A DNA stretch of 64,000 nucleotides from a bacterium (GCA_028820935.1 JAPPHZ010000030.1:62001-126000), one strand, 5' to 3'. Positions 18,259 to 28,072 are shown, counted from the first letter of the stretch. A program made the numbers and translations. The notes: generated by a model not told the origin, from the sequence alone.

Positions 18259-18854
18259 TGGTGGAGCTGGTCATCTTCGCGCTCATGGGGGTAGTGGCCC
18301 TGGCAGGCGCCATCGGTGTGGTCCGGGCTCGCAACCCCGTTTACGGGGCGATGGGCCTCATGGCCACCCTCTTCACCCTGGCGGTCTTCTACGTGGTCCA
18401 CCTGGCGCACTTCGTGGCGGTGGTGCAGGTGATCGTGTACGCCGGAGCGGTCATCACCCTGTTCCTCTTCGTGATCATGTTCGTGGGCGTGGACCGGGCC
18501 GAGGATCTCACCGAGAAGCTGGCGGTGCAACGACCGGTGGCGCTGATCGTCCTGGTGGGGGTGGTGGTGGCGGCCGGCGCGCTGGTGGTCACCGGCCGCT
18601 TCGACTGGGTCGTCACCTCCGGCGAGCCCCAGCTGGTGCGGGGGACCATCGAGGAGATCGGCGAGAACCTCATCTCGGTCGGTCCGCCGTCCGGTCGCGA
18701 AGCTTCGAGGTGGCTGCTGCCGTTCGAGGCCACGTCGCTGTTGCTTATCGTCGCGGCCGTGGGGGCGATCGCGCTGGCCTTCTACCGCCCGCGACGCAAG
18801 GACGAGGCATCCGGCAGCCGGGACGCCGGCCCCGGGTCAGGATCGGGTCCATGA
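18258..18854 (+). CDS. nuoJ: NADH-quinone oxidoreductase subunit J
   Basis: 198 aa membrane subunit with five predicted helices. Conserved features are [13 protein letters not shown] in helix 2 and the pi-bulge helix region [21 protein letters not shown], important for coupling quinone reduction to proton transfer. The C-terminus is a short hydrophilic tail. It overlaps nuoI by one base and nuoK by four (ATGA). Confidence 0.95.
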   Translation: MVELVIFALMGVVALAGAIGVVRARNPVYGAMGLMATLFTLAVFYVVHLAHFVAVVQVIVYAGAVITLFLFVIMFVGVDRAEDLTEKLAVQRPVALIVLVGVVVAAGALVVTGRFDWVVTSGEPQLVRGTIEEIGENLISVGPPSGREASRWLLPFEATSLLLIVAAVGAIALAFYRPRRKDEASGSRDAGPGSGSGP

Positions 18855-19156
18855 TCGTCACCGCCGGCTGGTATATGACGCTCGCCGCCGTCCTGTTCCT
18901 CATCGGGGCGGGCGGGCTGCTGCTCCGCAACAACGCCCTCGTCATGTTCATGTCCGTGGAGTTGATGCTCAACGCCGTCAACCTGACCTTCGTGGCGGCG
19001 GCCCGCGCCCACGGTGACATCGGGGGGCAGATGGCGGTGCTGTTCGTGCTGGTGGTGGCGGCGGCCGAGGTGGCGGTCGGCCTGGCCATCATCGTGTCGA
19101 TCTTCCGATCCCGCCGGACCGCGTCGGTGGACGAGCTCTCGGAGCTCTCAGGATGA
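18851..19156 (+). CDS. nuoK: NADH-quinone oxidoreductase subunit K
   Basis: 101 aa, three transmembrane helices. The helix-2 motif [17 protein letters not shown] carries the conserved membrane Glu, and helix 3 ([19 protein letters not shown]) carries the second one; both belong to the proton-translocating antiporter-like chain. The ATG at 18851 overlaps the nuoJ stop. A much longer reading in the same frame from upstream is just overlap with nuoJ. Confidence 0.96.
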   Translation: MIVTAGWYMTLAAVLFLIGAGGLLLRNNALVMFMSVELMLNAVNLTFVAAARAHGDIGGQMAVLFVLVVAAAEVAVGLAIIVSIFRSRRTASVDELSELSG

Positions 19157-19229
19157 CCCGCGCCCGCGAGGCGGGTGGGCCGGCGGGTTGCTCCCGGCCT
19201 CCGGCGCGGCGGTCGGTGCGGGCGGCGCC

Positions 19230-21131
19230 GTGACCGGCTACCTCTGGATCGTCATCGCCCTGCCGCTGGCCGGCGCCCTGTTCAACCATTTCTTGGGACG
19301 CCGGATCGGGGAGCCCCGGGCGGCCGGCCCGGCCATCCTGGCGGTGCTCGGATCCTTCGCCTACGCGGCCGTGGCGGCCCGCGACTTCTTCATCTCGGCC
19401 GATGCCTCCGAAGATGCGGTGGCGGTGGTGCACCTGTTCGACTGGATACCGGGCCTGGGCGCCAGGGCCGAGCTGCTGTGGGACCCCCTCTCGGCCACCA
19501 TGACCCTGGTCGTCACCGGCGTGGGCGCCTTGATCCACATCTATTCGGTGGGGTACATGCACGGCGACCCGAGGTTCGGCCGCTTCTTCACCTACCTGAA
19601 CCTGTTCATCGCCTCGATGCTGATCCTGGTGCTGGCCAACAACTTCGCCCTCCTGTTCGTGGGCTGGGAGTTGGTGGGCCTCTGCTCCTACCTCCTGATC
19701 TCCTTCTGGTACACCCGTCCCTCCGCCGCCGCGGCCGGCAAGAAGGCGTTCGTGGTGAACCGGATCGGGGACTTCGGGTTCATGGTGGCCCTGATGATCA
19801 TCTTCCTCTCGTTCGGCACCCTTTCCTACACGGAGGTACTCCACGACCCCGGAATGGTGATCGGCGCCGGCACCGCCACCGCCATCGGCCTGCTGCTGCT
19901 GGTGGGGGCGGCCGGTAAGTCGGCCCAGCTACCCCTGCACGTCTGGCTGCCCGACGCCATGGAGGGCCCCACTCCGGTGTCGGCCCTGATCCATGCCGCC
20001 ACCATGGTCACGGCGGGTGTCTACATGGTGGCGCGCTGCGCGGCCATCTTCGGACTGTCGGACGTGGCCGGTGGGGTAGTGGCCACGGTCGGGGCGCTCA
20101 CGGCGCTGATGGCCGCCACCATCGCCATCGCCCAGCGCGACATCAAGCGGGTGCTGGCCTTCTCGACCATCAGCCAGTTGGGCTACATGTTCATGGCGGT
20201 CGGCGTGGCAGGTTACGTGGCGGGCCTGTTCCACCTCGTAACCCACGCGGTCTTCAAGGCACTGCTGTTCCTCGGGGCCGGATCGGTAATCCATGCCATG
20301 GCAGGCCGGCAGGACATGAACAGGATGGGTGGCCTGCGCAGGAAGCTGCCGCTTACCCACGCCACCATGCTGATCGCCACCCTGTCGATAGCTGGTATCC
20401 CGCCGCTGGCCGGGTTCTGGTCGAAGGACGAGATCCTGGCGGTGATGTTCTATAAGGGTGGGTACTTCACCGTGCTGTGGGCGGTGGGCCTGGTGACCGC
20501 CCTTCTGACCGCCTTCTACATGGCCCGCCAGTATTTCATGGTCTTCTCCGGCGAGGGTCGCTGGGACGCCGGGGCGGACCCGCACGAGTCGCCCCGCGTG
20601 ATGACCATCCCGCTGGTGATCCTGGGCGCCCTGACGCTGGTGATCGGTTTCGTCAACACCCCGTTCCGGCTGAGTTTCGAGCACTTCCTGGATCCGGTGT
20701 TCCACTCCGTACCGGTGGCCCACGCCCCCGGGGACGGTTTCCTGCTGGCCGCGCTGGCGCTGGTCTCGGTGGCCGCCGGTCTGGTGGGCATCCTCATCGC
20801 CTACCTGGTCTACGGGCGGGCCACAGACGAGGTCCGGGAGCGCCTGCTGGGCAGGGTGCGCCGGCCTCTCATGGCGTGGGAGCACGGCTACTGGATCGAT
20901 GACGTGTACGGGAACCTGATCGTCAAGCCGGGATCGCGGATCGCCGAATGGAGCGCGGGCGTCCTGGACCAGCGCGCCATCGACGGGCTGGTCAACGGGG
21001 TGGGGGTCGCGGTGCGCCGGCTCGGGGCCCGGCTCCGGCCCCTCCAGTCGGGGTTCGTGCGCACCTACGGCTCGCTGCTGGCGGCGGGCGCGCTGGTGGT
21101 GGTCGGCTGGATCGTTGTGAGGGGCATCTGA
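19230..21131 (+). CDS. nuoL: NADH-quinone oxidoreductase subunit L
   Basis: 633 aa, the distal antiporter-like proton-pumping subunit, with 14-16 hydrophobic segments. Core motifs include DPLSATMTLVVTGVGALIHIYSVGYM, LFVGWELVGLCSYLLI with the conserved Glu, VNRIGDFGF, and LPDAMEGPTPVSALIHAATMVTAGVY with the key Lys before it. The start is uncertain. GTG 19230 gives the usual N-terminus directly before TM1 but has no clear ribosome site; TTG 19188 is an alternative. The 73-base gap after nuoK is the largest in the operon. Confidence 0.93.
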   Translation: MTGYLWIVIALPLAGALFNHFLGRRIGEPRAAGPAILAVLGSFAYAAVAARDFFISADASEDAVAVVHLFDWIPGLGARAELLWDPLSATMTLVVTGVGALIHIYSVGYMHGDPRFGRFFTYLNLFIASMLILVLANNFALLFVGWELVGLCSYLLISFWYTRPSAAAAGKKAFVVNRIGDFGFMVALMIIFLSFGTLSYTEVLHDPGMVIGAGTATAIGLLLLVGAAGKSAQLPLHVWLPDAMEGPTPVSALIHAATMVTAGVYMVARCAAIFGLSDVAGGVVATVGALTALMAATIAIAQRDIKRVLAFSTISQLGYMFMAVGVAGYVAGLFHLVTHAVFKALLFLGAGSVIHAMAGRQDMNRMGGLRRKLPLTHATMLIATLSIAGIPPLAGFWSKDEILAVMFYKGGYFTVLWAVGLVTALLTAFYMARQYFMVFSGEGRWDAGADPHESPRVMTIPLVILGALTLVIGFVNTPFRLSFEHFLDPVFHSVPVAHAPGDGFLLAALALVSVAAGLVGILIAYLVYGRATDEVRERLLGRVRRPLMAWEHGYWIDDVYGNLIVKPGSRIAEWSAGVLDQRAIDGLVNGVGVAVRRLGARLRPLQSGFVRTYGSLLAAGALVVVGWIVVRGI

Positions 21132-21132
21132 C

Positions 21133-22677
21133 ATGACCGGGTTCTCCGCCCTCACCGCCCTCATCCTGGTGCCGGTGGTCGGCGCCGTGGTCGTGATGCT
21201 GGTCCCGGAGCGCCGCCGGGAGCTGGTGCGGCCCCTGGGGGTGGTGCTCAGCATGTTGCCTGTCCCGCTCGCCGGCGGGCTGTTCCTGGCCTTCGAACGG
21301 GGCGAGGCGGGATTCCAGTTCGTCGAGCGGGCCGTATGGATCGAACGCCTCGGCGTCGGCTGGCACCTGGGGGTGGACGGCATCTCGCTACTGCTGGTCC
21401 TGCTGACCACGGTGCTGGTCCCGGTGGCCCTGGCCGCGTCCGGCGGGATAGATCACCGGGTCCGGCTGTTCGTCGCCATGAACCTGCTGCTGGAGGCCGG
21501 CCTCATCGGAGTGTTCCTGTCGCTCGACCTGTTCCTCTTCTTCGTGTTCTTCGAGGCGATCCTGATCCCGATGGCCTTCATCATCGGCATCTGGGGGAGC
21601 GAGAACCGCATCTACGCGGCGGTCAAGTTCTTCCTCTACACGGCGCTGGGCTCGGCCCTGATGCTGGCGGGCATAATCGCTCTGGCGCTCATCCACCGGG
21701 AGCAGGTGGGCGAGATCAGCTTCTCGTATCTCGGAATGCTGGACCTCGATCTCGGTCTCAATACCCAGCGGTGGTTGTTCGGGGCATTCGTGGTCGCCTT
21801 CGCCATCAAGGTCCCGGTGTTCCCGCTCCATACCTGGCTGCCCGATGCCCACGTGGAGGCGCCCACCGCCGGATCGGTGCTGCTGGCCGGAGTCCTGCTG
21901 AAGCTCGGCACCTACGGGATCCTCCGGTTCAACCTGCCGCTGTTCCCCGAAGCCACCCTCGACTTCGTGCCCCTCTTGGCCACCCTGGCGGTGGTGGGGG
22001 TGATCTACGGGGCTGTCGTGGCCATCGTCCAGCCCGATCTGAAGAAGCTGGTGGCCTACTCCTCGGTCAGCCACCTGGGCTTCATAGTCCTCGGGACCTT
22101 CGCCCTCACCTCCCAGAGCCTGGAGGGAAGCGTGGTCCAGATGATCAACCACGGTCTCACGACAGGCGCCCTGTTCCTCCTGGTCGGGATCCTCTACGAG
22201 CGTCGCCACACCAAGGCCATAGCCGACTTCGGGGGTCTGGCCTCGTCGATGCCCGTCTTCGCGGGCCTGTTCCTGTTCATCGCCTTCGCCTCGATCGGGC
22301 TGCCGGGTCTGAACGGCTTCGTGGGAGAGTTCCTGATTCTCGTCGGGAGCTACCCGACCCTGCCCGTGTACACGGTGCTGGCCGCCACCGGTGTCATCCT
22401 GGCGGCCGTCTACCTGCTGTGGGCGTACGAGCGGGTCTTCACCGGCGAGATCACCGCTCCGGCCAACCGCCAGGTCTCGGACCTGTCCATCGGGGAGACA
22501 CTGGTCTTCGTACCGCTGGTGGCGCTCATCATCGTGCTGGGCGTCTACCCGAAGGTGGCGCTGGACGTGATCGGTCCGTCCACGGACGCCGTCCTGGAGC
22601 GGGTTGAGGCCACCACCGGGTACACGGCGCCCGAACCGGGCGGTGATCACGTCGTGGCGTCGGGGAGCGGCGAATGA
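21133..22677 (+). CDS. nuoM: NADH-quinone oxidoreductase subunit M
   Basis: 514 aa, a 14-helix antiporter-like subunit and one of the three Mrp-type proton channels of complex I. FFVFFEAILIPMAFIIGIWG carries the conserved helix-5 Glu. KVPVFPLHTWLPDAHVEAPTAGSVLLAGVLLKLGTYG carries the channel lysines. The ATG is one base after the nuoL stop, and the nuoN ATG overlaps its stop (ATGA). Confidence 0.96.
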   Translation: MTGFSALTALILVPVVGAVVVMLVPERRRELVRPLGVVLSMLPVPLAGGLFLAFERGEAGFQFVERAVWIERLGVGWHLGVDGISLLLVLLTTVLVPVALAASGGIDHRVRLFVAMNLLLEAGLIGVFLSLDLFLFFVFFEAILIPMAFIIGIWGSENRIYAAVKFFLYTALGSALMLAGIIALALIHREQVGEISFSYLGMLDLDLGLNTQRWLFGAFVVAFAIKVPVFPLHTWLPDAHVEAPTAGSVLLAGVLLKLGTYGILRFNLPLFPEATLDFVPLLATLAVVGVIYGAVVAIVQPDLKKLVAYSSVSHLGFIVLGTFALTSQSLEGSVVQMINHGLTTGALFLLVGILYERRHTKAIADFGGLASSMPVFAGLFLFIAFASIGLPGLNGFVGEFLILVGSYPTLPVYTVLAATGVILAAVYLLWAYERVFTGEITAPANRQVSDLSIGETLVFVPLVALIIVLGVYPKVALDVIGPSTDAVLERVEATTGYTAPEPGGDHVVASGSGE

Positions 22678-24116
22678 GCGGCGTCTCCTACCTGGCGATA
22701 GCGCCGGAGATCATCCTCACCGCGGGGGCGGTGGTGGTGCTGATGGTGGACGTGTTCGCCCGACCCTCGGCCCGGGTGCACGGGTGGCTGGTCTCGGCGA
22801 CCTACGCGCTGGTTGCGATTTCGATCGGGTTCCAGTGGCACCGCATCGGCATCGACGGGGCAGGCGTGTCCTTCGGGGGAACACTCGTTCTGAACTACTT
22901 GGCGGTGACGGTAAGGGCCATCCTGCTGGTGGTGGCGGTGCTGGGTACGGCCGCGGCCTGGCGGATGCTGGTCGGGCTCCGCCGCCGCGCCGCAGAGGGG
23001 ATCGCCCTCGTCATGGTGGCGACCGTCGGATTCATGCTGATGGGCGCCTCGGCCGACCTGGTGATGACCTTCGTGGCGCTGGAGGTGGGTTCCATCGCCC
23101 TCTACGTGCTGGCCGGAATCGTCCGTAGCTCCCCGGCCGGGGACGAGGCGGCCATGAAGTACTTCCTGCTGGGTGCGTTCGCCTCCGCCATATTCATCTA
23201 TGGCGGAGCACTGGTCTACGCGGCCACGGGCAGCACCAACCTCCGCGAGATAGCAGCCTTCCTGTCGGCGGTTCACCTGGCCCGTCCGGCGGTGCTCCTC
23301 ATCGGGATCGGCCTCATGGTGGTCGGCCTGGGTTTCAAGGTCACTGCGGCGCCGTTCCATTCCTGGGCGCCGGATGTCTACCAGGGAGCTCCGGCGGGAG
23401 TGGTGGGGTTCATGGCGGCCGCGGCCAAGGTCGGAGGATTCGCCGCTCTGATCAACATCCTGACCGGGGGTTTCGAACGCTACTCGGGGGCATGGGGGGA
23501 TGGCCTGGCGCTGGTGGCGGCGGTATCCGTGGTCCTGGGCACCCTGCTCGCCATCCAGCAGTCCGACGTGCGACGCATGCTGGCCTATTCCGGAGTGGCC
23601 CATGCTGGTTTCATCCTGACCGGGCTGGCGGCGGGACTGGTGGCCGGCCCCGGCGTCCTGTTCTACCTGGCTACCTACTCGGTGATGCTGGTGGGAGCGT
23701 TCGCGGCGGTTACGGCGGTCAGCGGCCAGGCCGCTACCGGCAGTACCTTCGAGGAGTACCGGGGTCTGGCCAGGCGGTCGCCGGTGGTTGCGGCGGTTCT
23801 GGCCACCCTGATGATCGCCATGTCCGGCATGCCCCTCACCACCGGGTTCATCGGCAAGTTCCAGGTGTTCACGTCCGCTTGGGACGGCGGGTACGAATGG
23901 CTGGTGATCACCGGCCTGCTGGCGTCGGTGGCGGCCTTCTTCTTCTACCTGCGGCTGGTGGTGGTGATGTACTTCCGTGGGGACGAGGGCGAGGGAGCGA
24001 CTCTCGTCGTGGCCCGGAGCATCCGGTGGGTGCTGGTCGCATCGGCGGGCGTATCAGTAGTGCTAGGGGTCTTCCCCGGCCCCCTGCTTGACGTCTTGAA
24101 CCGGGTCGGTGCCTAG
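22674..24116 (+). CDS. nuoN: NADH-quinone oxidoreductase subunit N
   Basis: 480 aa antiporter-like membrane subunit and the last of the three Mrp-type channels. Conserved parts are DLVMTFVALEVGSIALYVLAG with its Glu, KYFLLGAFASAIFIYGGALVY, GLGFKVTAAPFHSWAPDVYQGAP with the helix-7/8 lysine, and SDVRRMLAYSGVAHAGFI. It overlaps nuoM by four bases, and a downstream unrelated membrane protein gene overlaps its stop by eight, so that gene is probably transcribed with the operon. Confidence 0.96.
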   Translation: MSGVSYLAIAPEIILTAGAVVVLMVDVFARPSARVHGWLVSATYALVAISIGFQWHRIGIDGAGVSFGGTLVLNYLAVTVRAILLVVAVLGTAAAWRMLVGLRRRAAEGIALVMVATVGFMLMGASADLVMTFVALEVGSIALYVLAGIVRSSPAGDEAAMKYFLLGAFASAIFIYGGALVYAATGSTNLREIAAFLSAVHLARPAVLLIGIGLMVVGLGFKVTAAPFHSWAPDVYQGAPAGVVGFMAAAAKVGGFAALINILTGGFERYSGAWGDGLALVAAVSVVLGTLLAIQQSDVRRMLAYSGVAHAGFILTGLAAGLVAGPGVLFYLATYSVMLVGAFAAVTAVSGQAATGSTFEEYRGLARRSPVVAAVLATLMIAMSGMPLTTGFIGKFQVFTSAWDGGYEWLVITGLLASVAAFFFYLRLVVVMYFRGDEGEGATLVVARSIRWVLVASAGVSVVLGVFPGPLLDVLNRVGA

Positions 24117-25263
24117 GCATCTGGCTGTGAGGCTGTTCGGGCTGGGCGTGGCGGCCCTGCTCCTGACTGCAGCCGGCGCCCCCGAGGCCCTCCAGACGGT
24201 CGGCGGGGACATCTACATCGTCCCGGAGAATGAGGTGGTGGGGGAGACCTTGTACGTCTCGGCCTCGGTGGTCCGGGTCCACGGGACCATCGAGGGCGAC
24301 CTGGTGGTCCTGGCCACCAGCCGCTTCCACGTCACGGGCTCGGTCAAGGGGGACGTGGTCGGTTTTGCCCGGGCGGCTTCGATCGAGGGCACGGTGGAGG
24401 GCTCGGTCCGGCTGGCCGGTGTCGACCTCGAGGTTTCCGGCAAGGTGGGAGGGGAGGTGGCCGTCCTGGCCCGGGACGCGGTGCTGGGGGGCGAGATCGG
24501 TGGCGATGCGCTCGTCTGGGCGATACGGTTGCTGACCGACGGAGGGCTGGGCCGTGACCTGGGCGGCCGTACCCTCCACGCCACGATCGACGGTCGGGTG
24601 GGCCGGGACGTGGAGATGACCATCGACCACCTCAGGGTCGGGCCGGGCGCCGTGGTGGGCGGAGACCTGGGCTATCGAAGCGCCGACGATGCCGAGATCG
24701 ATCCCGGAGCGACCATCGGGGGCACCCTGGTGCGCCGGGCGCCCCTGTCGCCGGACATCTGGTTACGGGCGGGACGCCTCCTGGGAGGTCTGGTGGTCTT
24801 CCTGCTGTTCATGGCCATGGGGTTGCTGGCGATCCGTTTCCGGCCGGGATGGCTCCATGCCTGCGTCGAGCGCGTGCGCAGGCGCCCCGCCGGGATCGTG
24901 GTCCGGGGGGTGGTGGCCCTCTTGATCCTGACCCTGCCGGTGACCGTCCCCGCCCTGGCCATCTGGGCCGGGCCGCCCCGAGTGGTGATGGCTGCCGTGA
25001 TTGCGGGTCTGGTGTGCCTCATTCCGGCGTTCCTGGCGTTCCTGCTCGCGTTCATCTCGGGGTCGGTGCCGGTGATCGTGTGGGCGTGGGGTCTGGTGAC
25101 CAGGTTCCGGATGGGACCGTACGGGTCTTTCGTGGCGGCCGCGCTGGTGTTCGTGATCCTCCTTCAGGTTCCGTATGTGGGAGGTGTCCTGGCGACGGTG
25201 CTGCCGGTCCTCGCCCTCGGTGTCGCCTTCCGCCACATCCCACAGCGGTGGCGGCGTGTCTAG
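24109..25263 (+). CDS. Bactofilin-like beta-helix ectodomain protein with four membrane segments
   Basis: 384 aa. The start is GTG 24109, overlapping nuoN by eight bases; GTG 24127 is an alternative. Residues 1-~28 look like a signal peptide. Residues ~32-210 contain tandem Gly/Val-rich strands of the polymer-forming (bactofilin/DUF583) type, for example GTIEGDLVVLATSRFHVTG and GTVEGSVRLAGVDLEVSG, with a period of roughly 18-20 residues, as in a right-handed beta-helix. Four hydrophobic segments follow (about 223-243, 261-287, 291-330, 340-372). If the signal peptide is real, the beta-helix lies outside the membrane, unlike classical cytosolic bactofilins. The function is unknown; an envelope scaffold is a reasonable guess. 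A topA-side heptamer array lies downstream. Confidence 0.8.
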   Translation: MPRHLAVRLFGLGVAALLLTAAGAPEALQTVGGDIYIVPENEVVGETLYVSASVVRVHGTIEGDLVVLATSRFHVTGSVKGDVVGFARAASIEGTVEGSVRLAGVDLEVSGKVGGEVAVLARDAVLGGEIGGDALVWAIRLLTDGGLGRDLGGRTLHATIDGRVGRDVEMTIDHLRVGPGAVVGGDLGYRSADDAEIDPGATIGGTLVRRAPLSPDIWLRAGRLLGGLVVFLLFMAMGLLAIRFRPGWLHACVERVRRRPAGIVVRGVVALLILTLPVTVPALAIWAGPPRVVMAAVIAGLVCLIPAFLAFLLAFISGSVPVIVWAWGLVTRFRMGPYGSFVAAALVFVILLQVPYVGGVLATVLPVLALGVAFRHIPQRWRRV

Positions 25264-25310
25264 GCTGTCCCAGTTTCAGTGGTCAGTGGACCAATATAAT
25301 CCAACATAAA

Positions 25311-25369
25311 CTAGCAACTAGCAACTAGCAACTAGCAACTAGCAACTAGCAACTAGCAACCAGCAACTA
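25311..25369 (-). repeat. TAGTTGC heptamer array fused to the topA stop codon
   Basis: Read on the minus strand, eight heptamers run from 25369 to 25314: TAGTTGC, TGGTTGC, then six perfect TAGTTGC, followed by one more TAG. The first TAG (25369-25367) is the topA stop codon itself. The array lies between convergent topA and the bactofilin-like gene. CTAG at each junction is palindromic, so stops occur in all six frames. Confidence 0.95.
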
Positions 25370-27934
25370 CCTTCTCTTGGGCGGCCACTTGCCCTGGCTC
25401 TTCAGCTTCTCCCTCTTGGCGGCGAGCAGCCGGGCGGCCTCCTCGAGGCCCAGGCCGGCCACGGCGTTCTCTCGAACCGAGGCGTTCACGACCCCATCGG
25501 TCAGGTACGGTCCGTACCGCCCGGTCCTGACCACCACCTCCCCCCCGGACTCCGGGTCCTTGCCCAGTTCCCTCAGAGGCGGCGCGGCGCGACGGCCCCG
25601 CCGGGCCTTCGGCCGGTTCATCACAGTGACCGCCTCTTCCAGGGTGATGCCGAAGAGCAGTTGCGGGTTGTCCAGGTTCCGGTACTCGGTACCCATCTTC
25701 AGATACGGTCCGTAGCGTCCCAGACCCGCCACGATGGTCTGGCCGGTGTCAGGATGGACCCCCACCGAGCGCGGCAGGGAGAGCAGGCGCAACGCCTCCT
25801 CCAGGCTCAGCGAGTCCAGGTCCATCCCGGCCAGGAGCGAGGTTCGCTTGGGCTTCTGGCGGGACCCGGAAACCTGCTCACCGAGCTGCACGTAGGGTCC
25901 GTAGCGTCCGTTGCGGGCCAGGACGGTCAGGCCCGAGTCGGGATCGGTGCCCAGGATCTTGTCGCCCGAAGGAGCCTCCAGGAGGCTGAGGGCTTTCTGC
26001 AGGGTCAGCTCGTCCGGCGGCAGGTCGTCGGGTATCGAGGCTCGATCCTCGCCCCTGGCGAGATACGGCCCGTACCTCCCCACCCGCGCCACCACCTCCG
26101 CGCCGGTGGCGTCCTCCCCGATGGGTATGAACAGGCTGCGCGGGTCGATCTCCTTGACACGGTCGGAGGCGATCAATTCCAGGAGGCCGGGGGATCCGTT
26201 CCCGTGGAAGAAGCGGCTCAGCCAGGGGACCTTCCGTTCCTCGCCACGGGCGATCTTGTCGAGGTCCCCCTCCATGCGGGAGGTGAAGCCGTAGTCGACC
26301 AGGTGGTCGAAGTGGCGTTCCAGCAGCACCGTGGTGGCGAAAGCCGTCACCGACGGGACCAGCGCGGTCCTCTTCTTGAACACGTAGTCGCGTTCGATGA
26401 TCGTGGAGACGGTGGAGGCGTAGGTGGACGGCCGCCCGATCCCCCGATCCTCGAGTTCCTTGATCAGGGAGGCCTCGCTGTACCGGCTCGGCGGCTCGGT
26501 GCGGTGCTCCCTGGCGAGAGCGTTCCGGGCGGTGACCTGGTCGCCTTCTTCGAGGCGGGGCAGGTGCCGTTCCCGGTCGGTCTGGGCATAGACCTTCAGG
26601 AAGCCGGGGAACCGAATGGTTAGGCCCGACGCCTCGGACTCCACGTCCGTTCCGTCATCGATCGACGCTCCCGCCCGGACCCTGGTGGACTCGCCCCGGG
26701 CTGGCGCCATCTGCGAGGCCAGGGTACGCGCCCACACCAGCTGGTAGACCAGGTGCTGGTCGCGGTCGGACACCAGTTCCACCACTTCCTCGGGCGTCCT
26801 CCACCGGTCGCCGGCGGGCCGGATGGCCTCGTGCGCCTCCTGGGCGTTGGCCACCTTGCCGGTGTACCGGATGGGTCCGGAGGCCAGGTATTCCTTGCCG
26901 AACCGCTTCGCGATCTCGGACCGGGCTGCCGTCAGGGCGGTCTCGGACAGGGTGATGCTGTCGGTCCGCATGTACGTGATGTAGCCGTTCTCGTAGAGGG
27001 ATTGGGCAGCCCGCATGGTCCGGCCCGGCTCGAACCGCAGCCTGGTGGAGGCCTCTCGCTGGAGGGTCGAGGTACGGAAGGGCGCCTGGGGCCTGCGCGT
27101 GTAGGGCTTGCGGTCCACCTTCCGGATCCGCAACCGGGAGCCCTCGATCGCTCCCGCCAGTCGGGCCGATCGGTCTCCATCGAGGAGCACGACCGCGGCG
27201 GACTTCAGGTTCCCCCTGGCGTCGAAGTCCTTGCTCCCGGCCGTACGCACGCCGTCAACGGTCACCAGCTGGGCTTGGAAGCTCTCATCGCCGCGGGTGA
27301 CGAGACGGGCCTCCACGTTCCAGAAACTGGCCGATCGGAACGCGATCCGCCGGCGTTCCCGCTCCACGAGCAGGCGCACGGCCACGCTCTGAACCCGACC
27401 GGCGGAGAGACCCCTCCTGACCTTGCGCCACAGCACGGGCGACACGCCGTAGCCGACCAGCCGGTCCAGGGTCCGCCGGGCTTCCTGGGCATCGACCCGG
27501 GAGCTGTCGATGGTACGGGGGTTGGCCAGGGCCTCCCTGATCGCGCCGGGGGTGATCTCGTGGAACACCATCCGGTGGGTTGGAACCTTGGGCTTCAGCA
27601 CCTCGGTGAGGTGCCAGGCGATGGCCTCTCCCTCACGGTCCTCGTCGGTCGCCAGGTACAGCTCGGACGCCTCCTTGGCGGCCTGCCTCAGCTTGGTGAC
27701 GATCCGGCGCCGGTCGCCGGGAACGATGTACAGGGGTTCGAAGTCGTTGTTTACATCGACTCCCCAGTTCTTGGCCCAGGCCTGGTCCCGGTACTTGGCA
27801 GGGATCTGCTGGGCGCGGTCGGGTAGGTCGCGGATGTGACCCTGGCATGATTCCACGCGGTAGCCCCTTCCCAGGTAGCCCCCGATGGTCTTCGCCTTGG
27901 CGTTGGATTCGACGATGATGAGCGGCTTGGCCAT
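25367..27934 (-). CDS. topA: DNA topoisomerase I (type IA)
   Basis: 855 aa; relaxes negative supercoils by transient single-strand breakage. The Toprim domain has Glu9 (IVESNAKAKTI) and the acidic triad in DEDREGE (97-103). The active-site tyrosine is Tyr321 in YITYMRTDS. The C-terminus lacks the Cys4 zinc fingers of E. coli TopA and instead has four RYGPY(L/V) repeats and a Lys/Arg tail (KREKLKSQGKWPPKRR), the usual actinobacterial form. No ribosome site precedes the ATG. A TTGACA/TATTAA promoter ends six bases before it, suggesting a leaderless mRNA. The stop codon TAG is the first unit of a heptamer array. Confidence 0.97.
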   Translation of the reverse strand: MAKPLIIVESNAKAKTIGGYLGRGYRVESCQGHIRDLPDRAQQIPAKYRDQAWAKNWGVDVNNDFEPLYIVPGDRRRIVTKLRQAAKEASELYLATDEDREGEAIAWHLTEVLKPKVPTHRMVFHEITPGAIREALANPRTIDSSRVDAQEARRTLDRLVGYGVSPVLWRKVRRGLSAGRVQSVAVRLLVERERRRIAFRSASFWNVEARLVTRGDESFQAQLVTVDGVRTAGSKDFDARGNLKSAAVVLLDGDRSARLAGAIEGSRLRIRKVDRKPYTRRPQAPFRTSTLQREASTRLRFEPGRTMRAAQSLYENGYITYMRTDSITLSETALTAARSEIAKRFGKEYLASGPIRYTGKVANAQEAHEAIRPAGDRWRTPEEVVELVSDRDQHLVYQLVWARTLASQMAPARGESTRVRAGASIDDGTDVESEASGLTIRFPGFLKVYAQTDRERHLPRLEEGDQVTARNALAREHRTEPPSRYSEASLIKELEDRGIGRPSTYASTVSTIIERDYVFKKRTALVPSVTAFATTVLLERHFDHLVDYGFTSRMEGDLDKIARGEERKVPWLSRFFHGNGSPGLLELIASDRVKEIDPRSLFIPIGEDATGAEVVARVGRYGPYLARGEDRASIPDDLPPDELTLQKALSLLEAPSGDKILGTDPDSGLTVLARNGRYGPYVQLGEQVSGSRQKPKRTSLLAGMDLDSLSLEEALRLLSLPRSVGVHPDTGQTIVAGLGRYGPYLKMGTEYRNLDNPQLLFGITLEEAVTVMNRPKARRGRRAAPPLRELGKDPESGGEVVVRTGRYGPYLTDGVVNASVRENAVAGLGLEEAARLLAAKREKLKSQGKWPPKRR

Positions 27935-27940
27935 GAGGTC

Positions 27941-27970
27941 TTAATATCCTCATTCTGTCGAGCTTGTCAA
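27941..27970 (-). promoter_or_regulatory. topA core promoter, probably giving a leaderless mRNA
   Basis: Minus strand: a perfect -35 TTGACA (27970-27965) and TATTAA (27946-27941) with an 18-base spacer; ATATTA or GATATT with 17 or 16 bases also fit. Only six bases separate this -10 from the topA ATG, so transcription should start at or next to the A of the ATG. Confidence 0.6.
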
Positions 27971-28032
27971 AACGGGCCGGTCGTCCCGACGGCCGGTCGG
28001 CCCGGTGATAGTGCCCGAGCCCTCCGGCTACG

Positions 28033-28055
28033 AGCGTACCCGGAGGGTGTGACAT
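28033..28055 (-). promoter_or_regulatory. ATGTCACAC-N8-TACGCT damage-type promoter candidate upstream of topA
   Basis: Minus strand, 28055-28047 ATGTCACAC, eight bases, then TACGCT (28038-28033). It has the same nonamer/hexamer spacing as the motifs before recA, ssb and the solute-binding gene at 61 kb. It would drive topA from about 95 bases upstream; it also lies just before the MFS gene on the other strand. Confidence 0.45.
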
Positions 28056-28072
28056 GACCTAGAGGGACGACC

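Noticed and set aside
25311-25369. CRISPR array
   Set aside because: Units are 7 bp with no spacers; no cas genes are present in the window.
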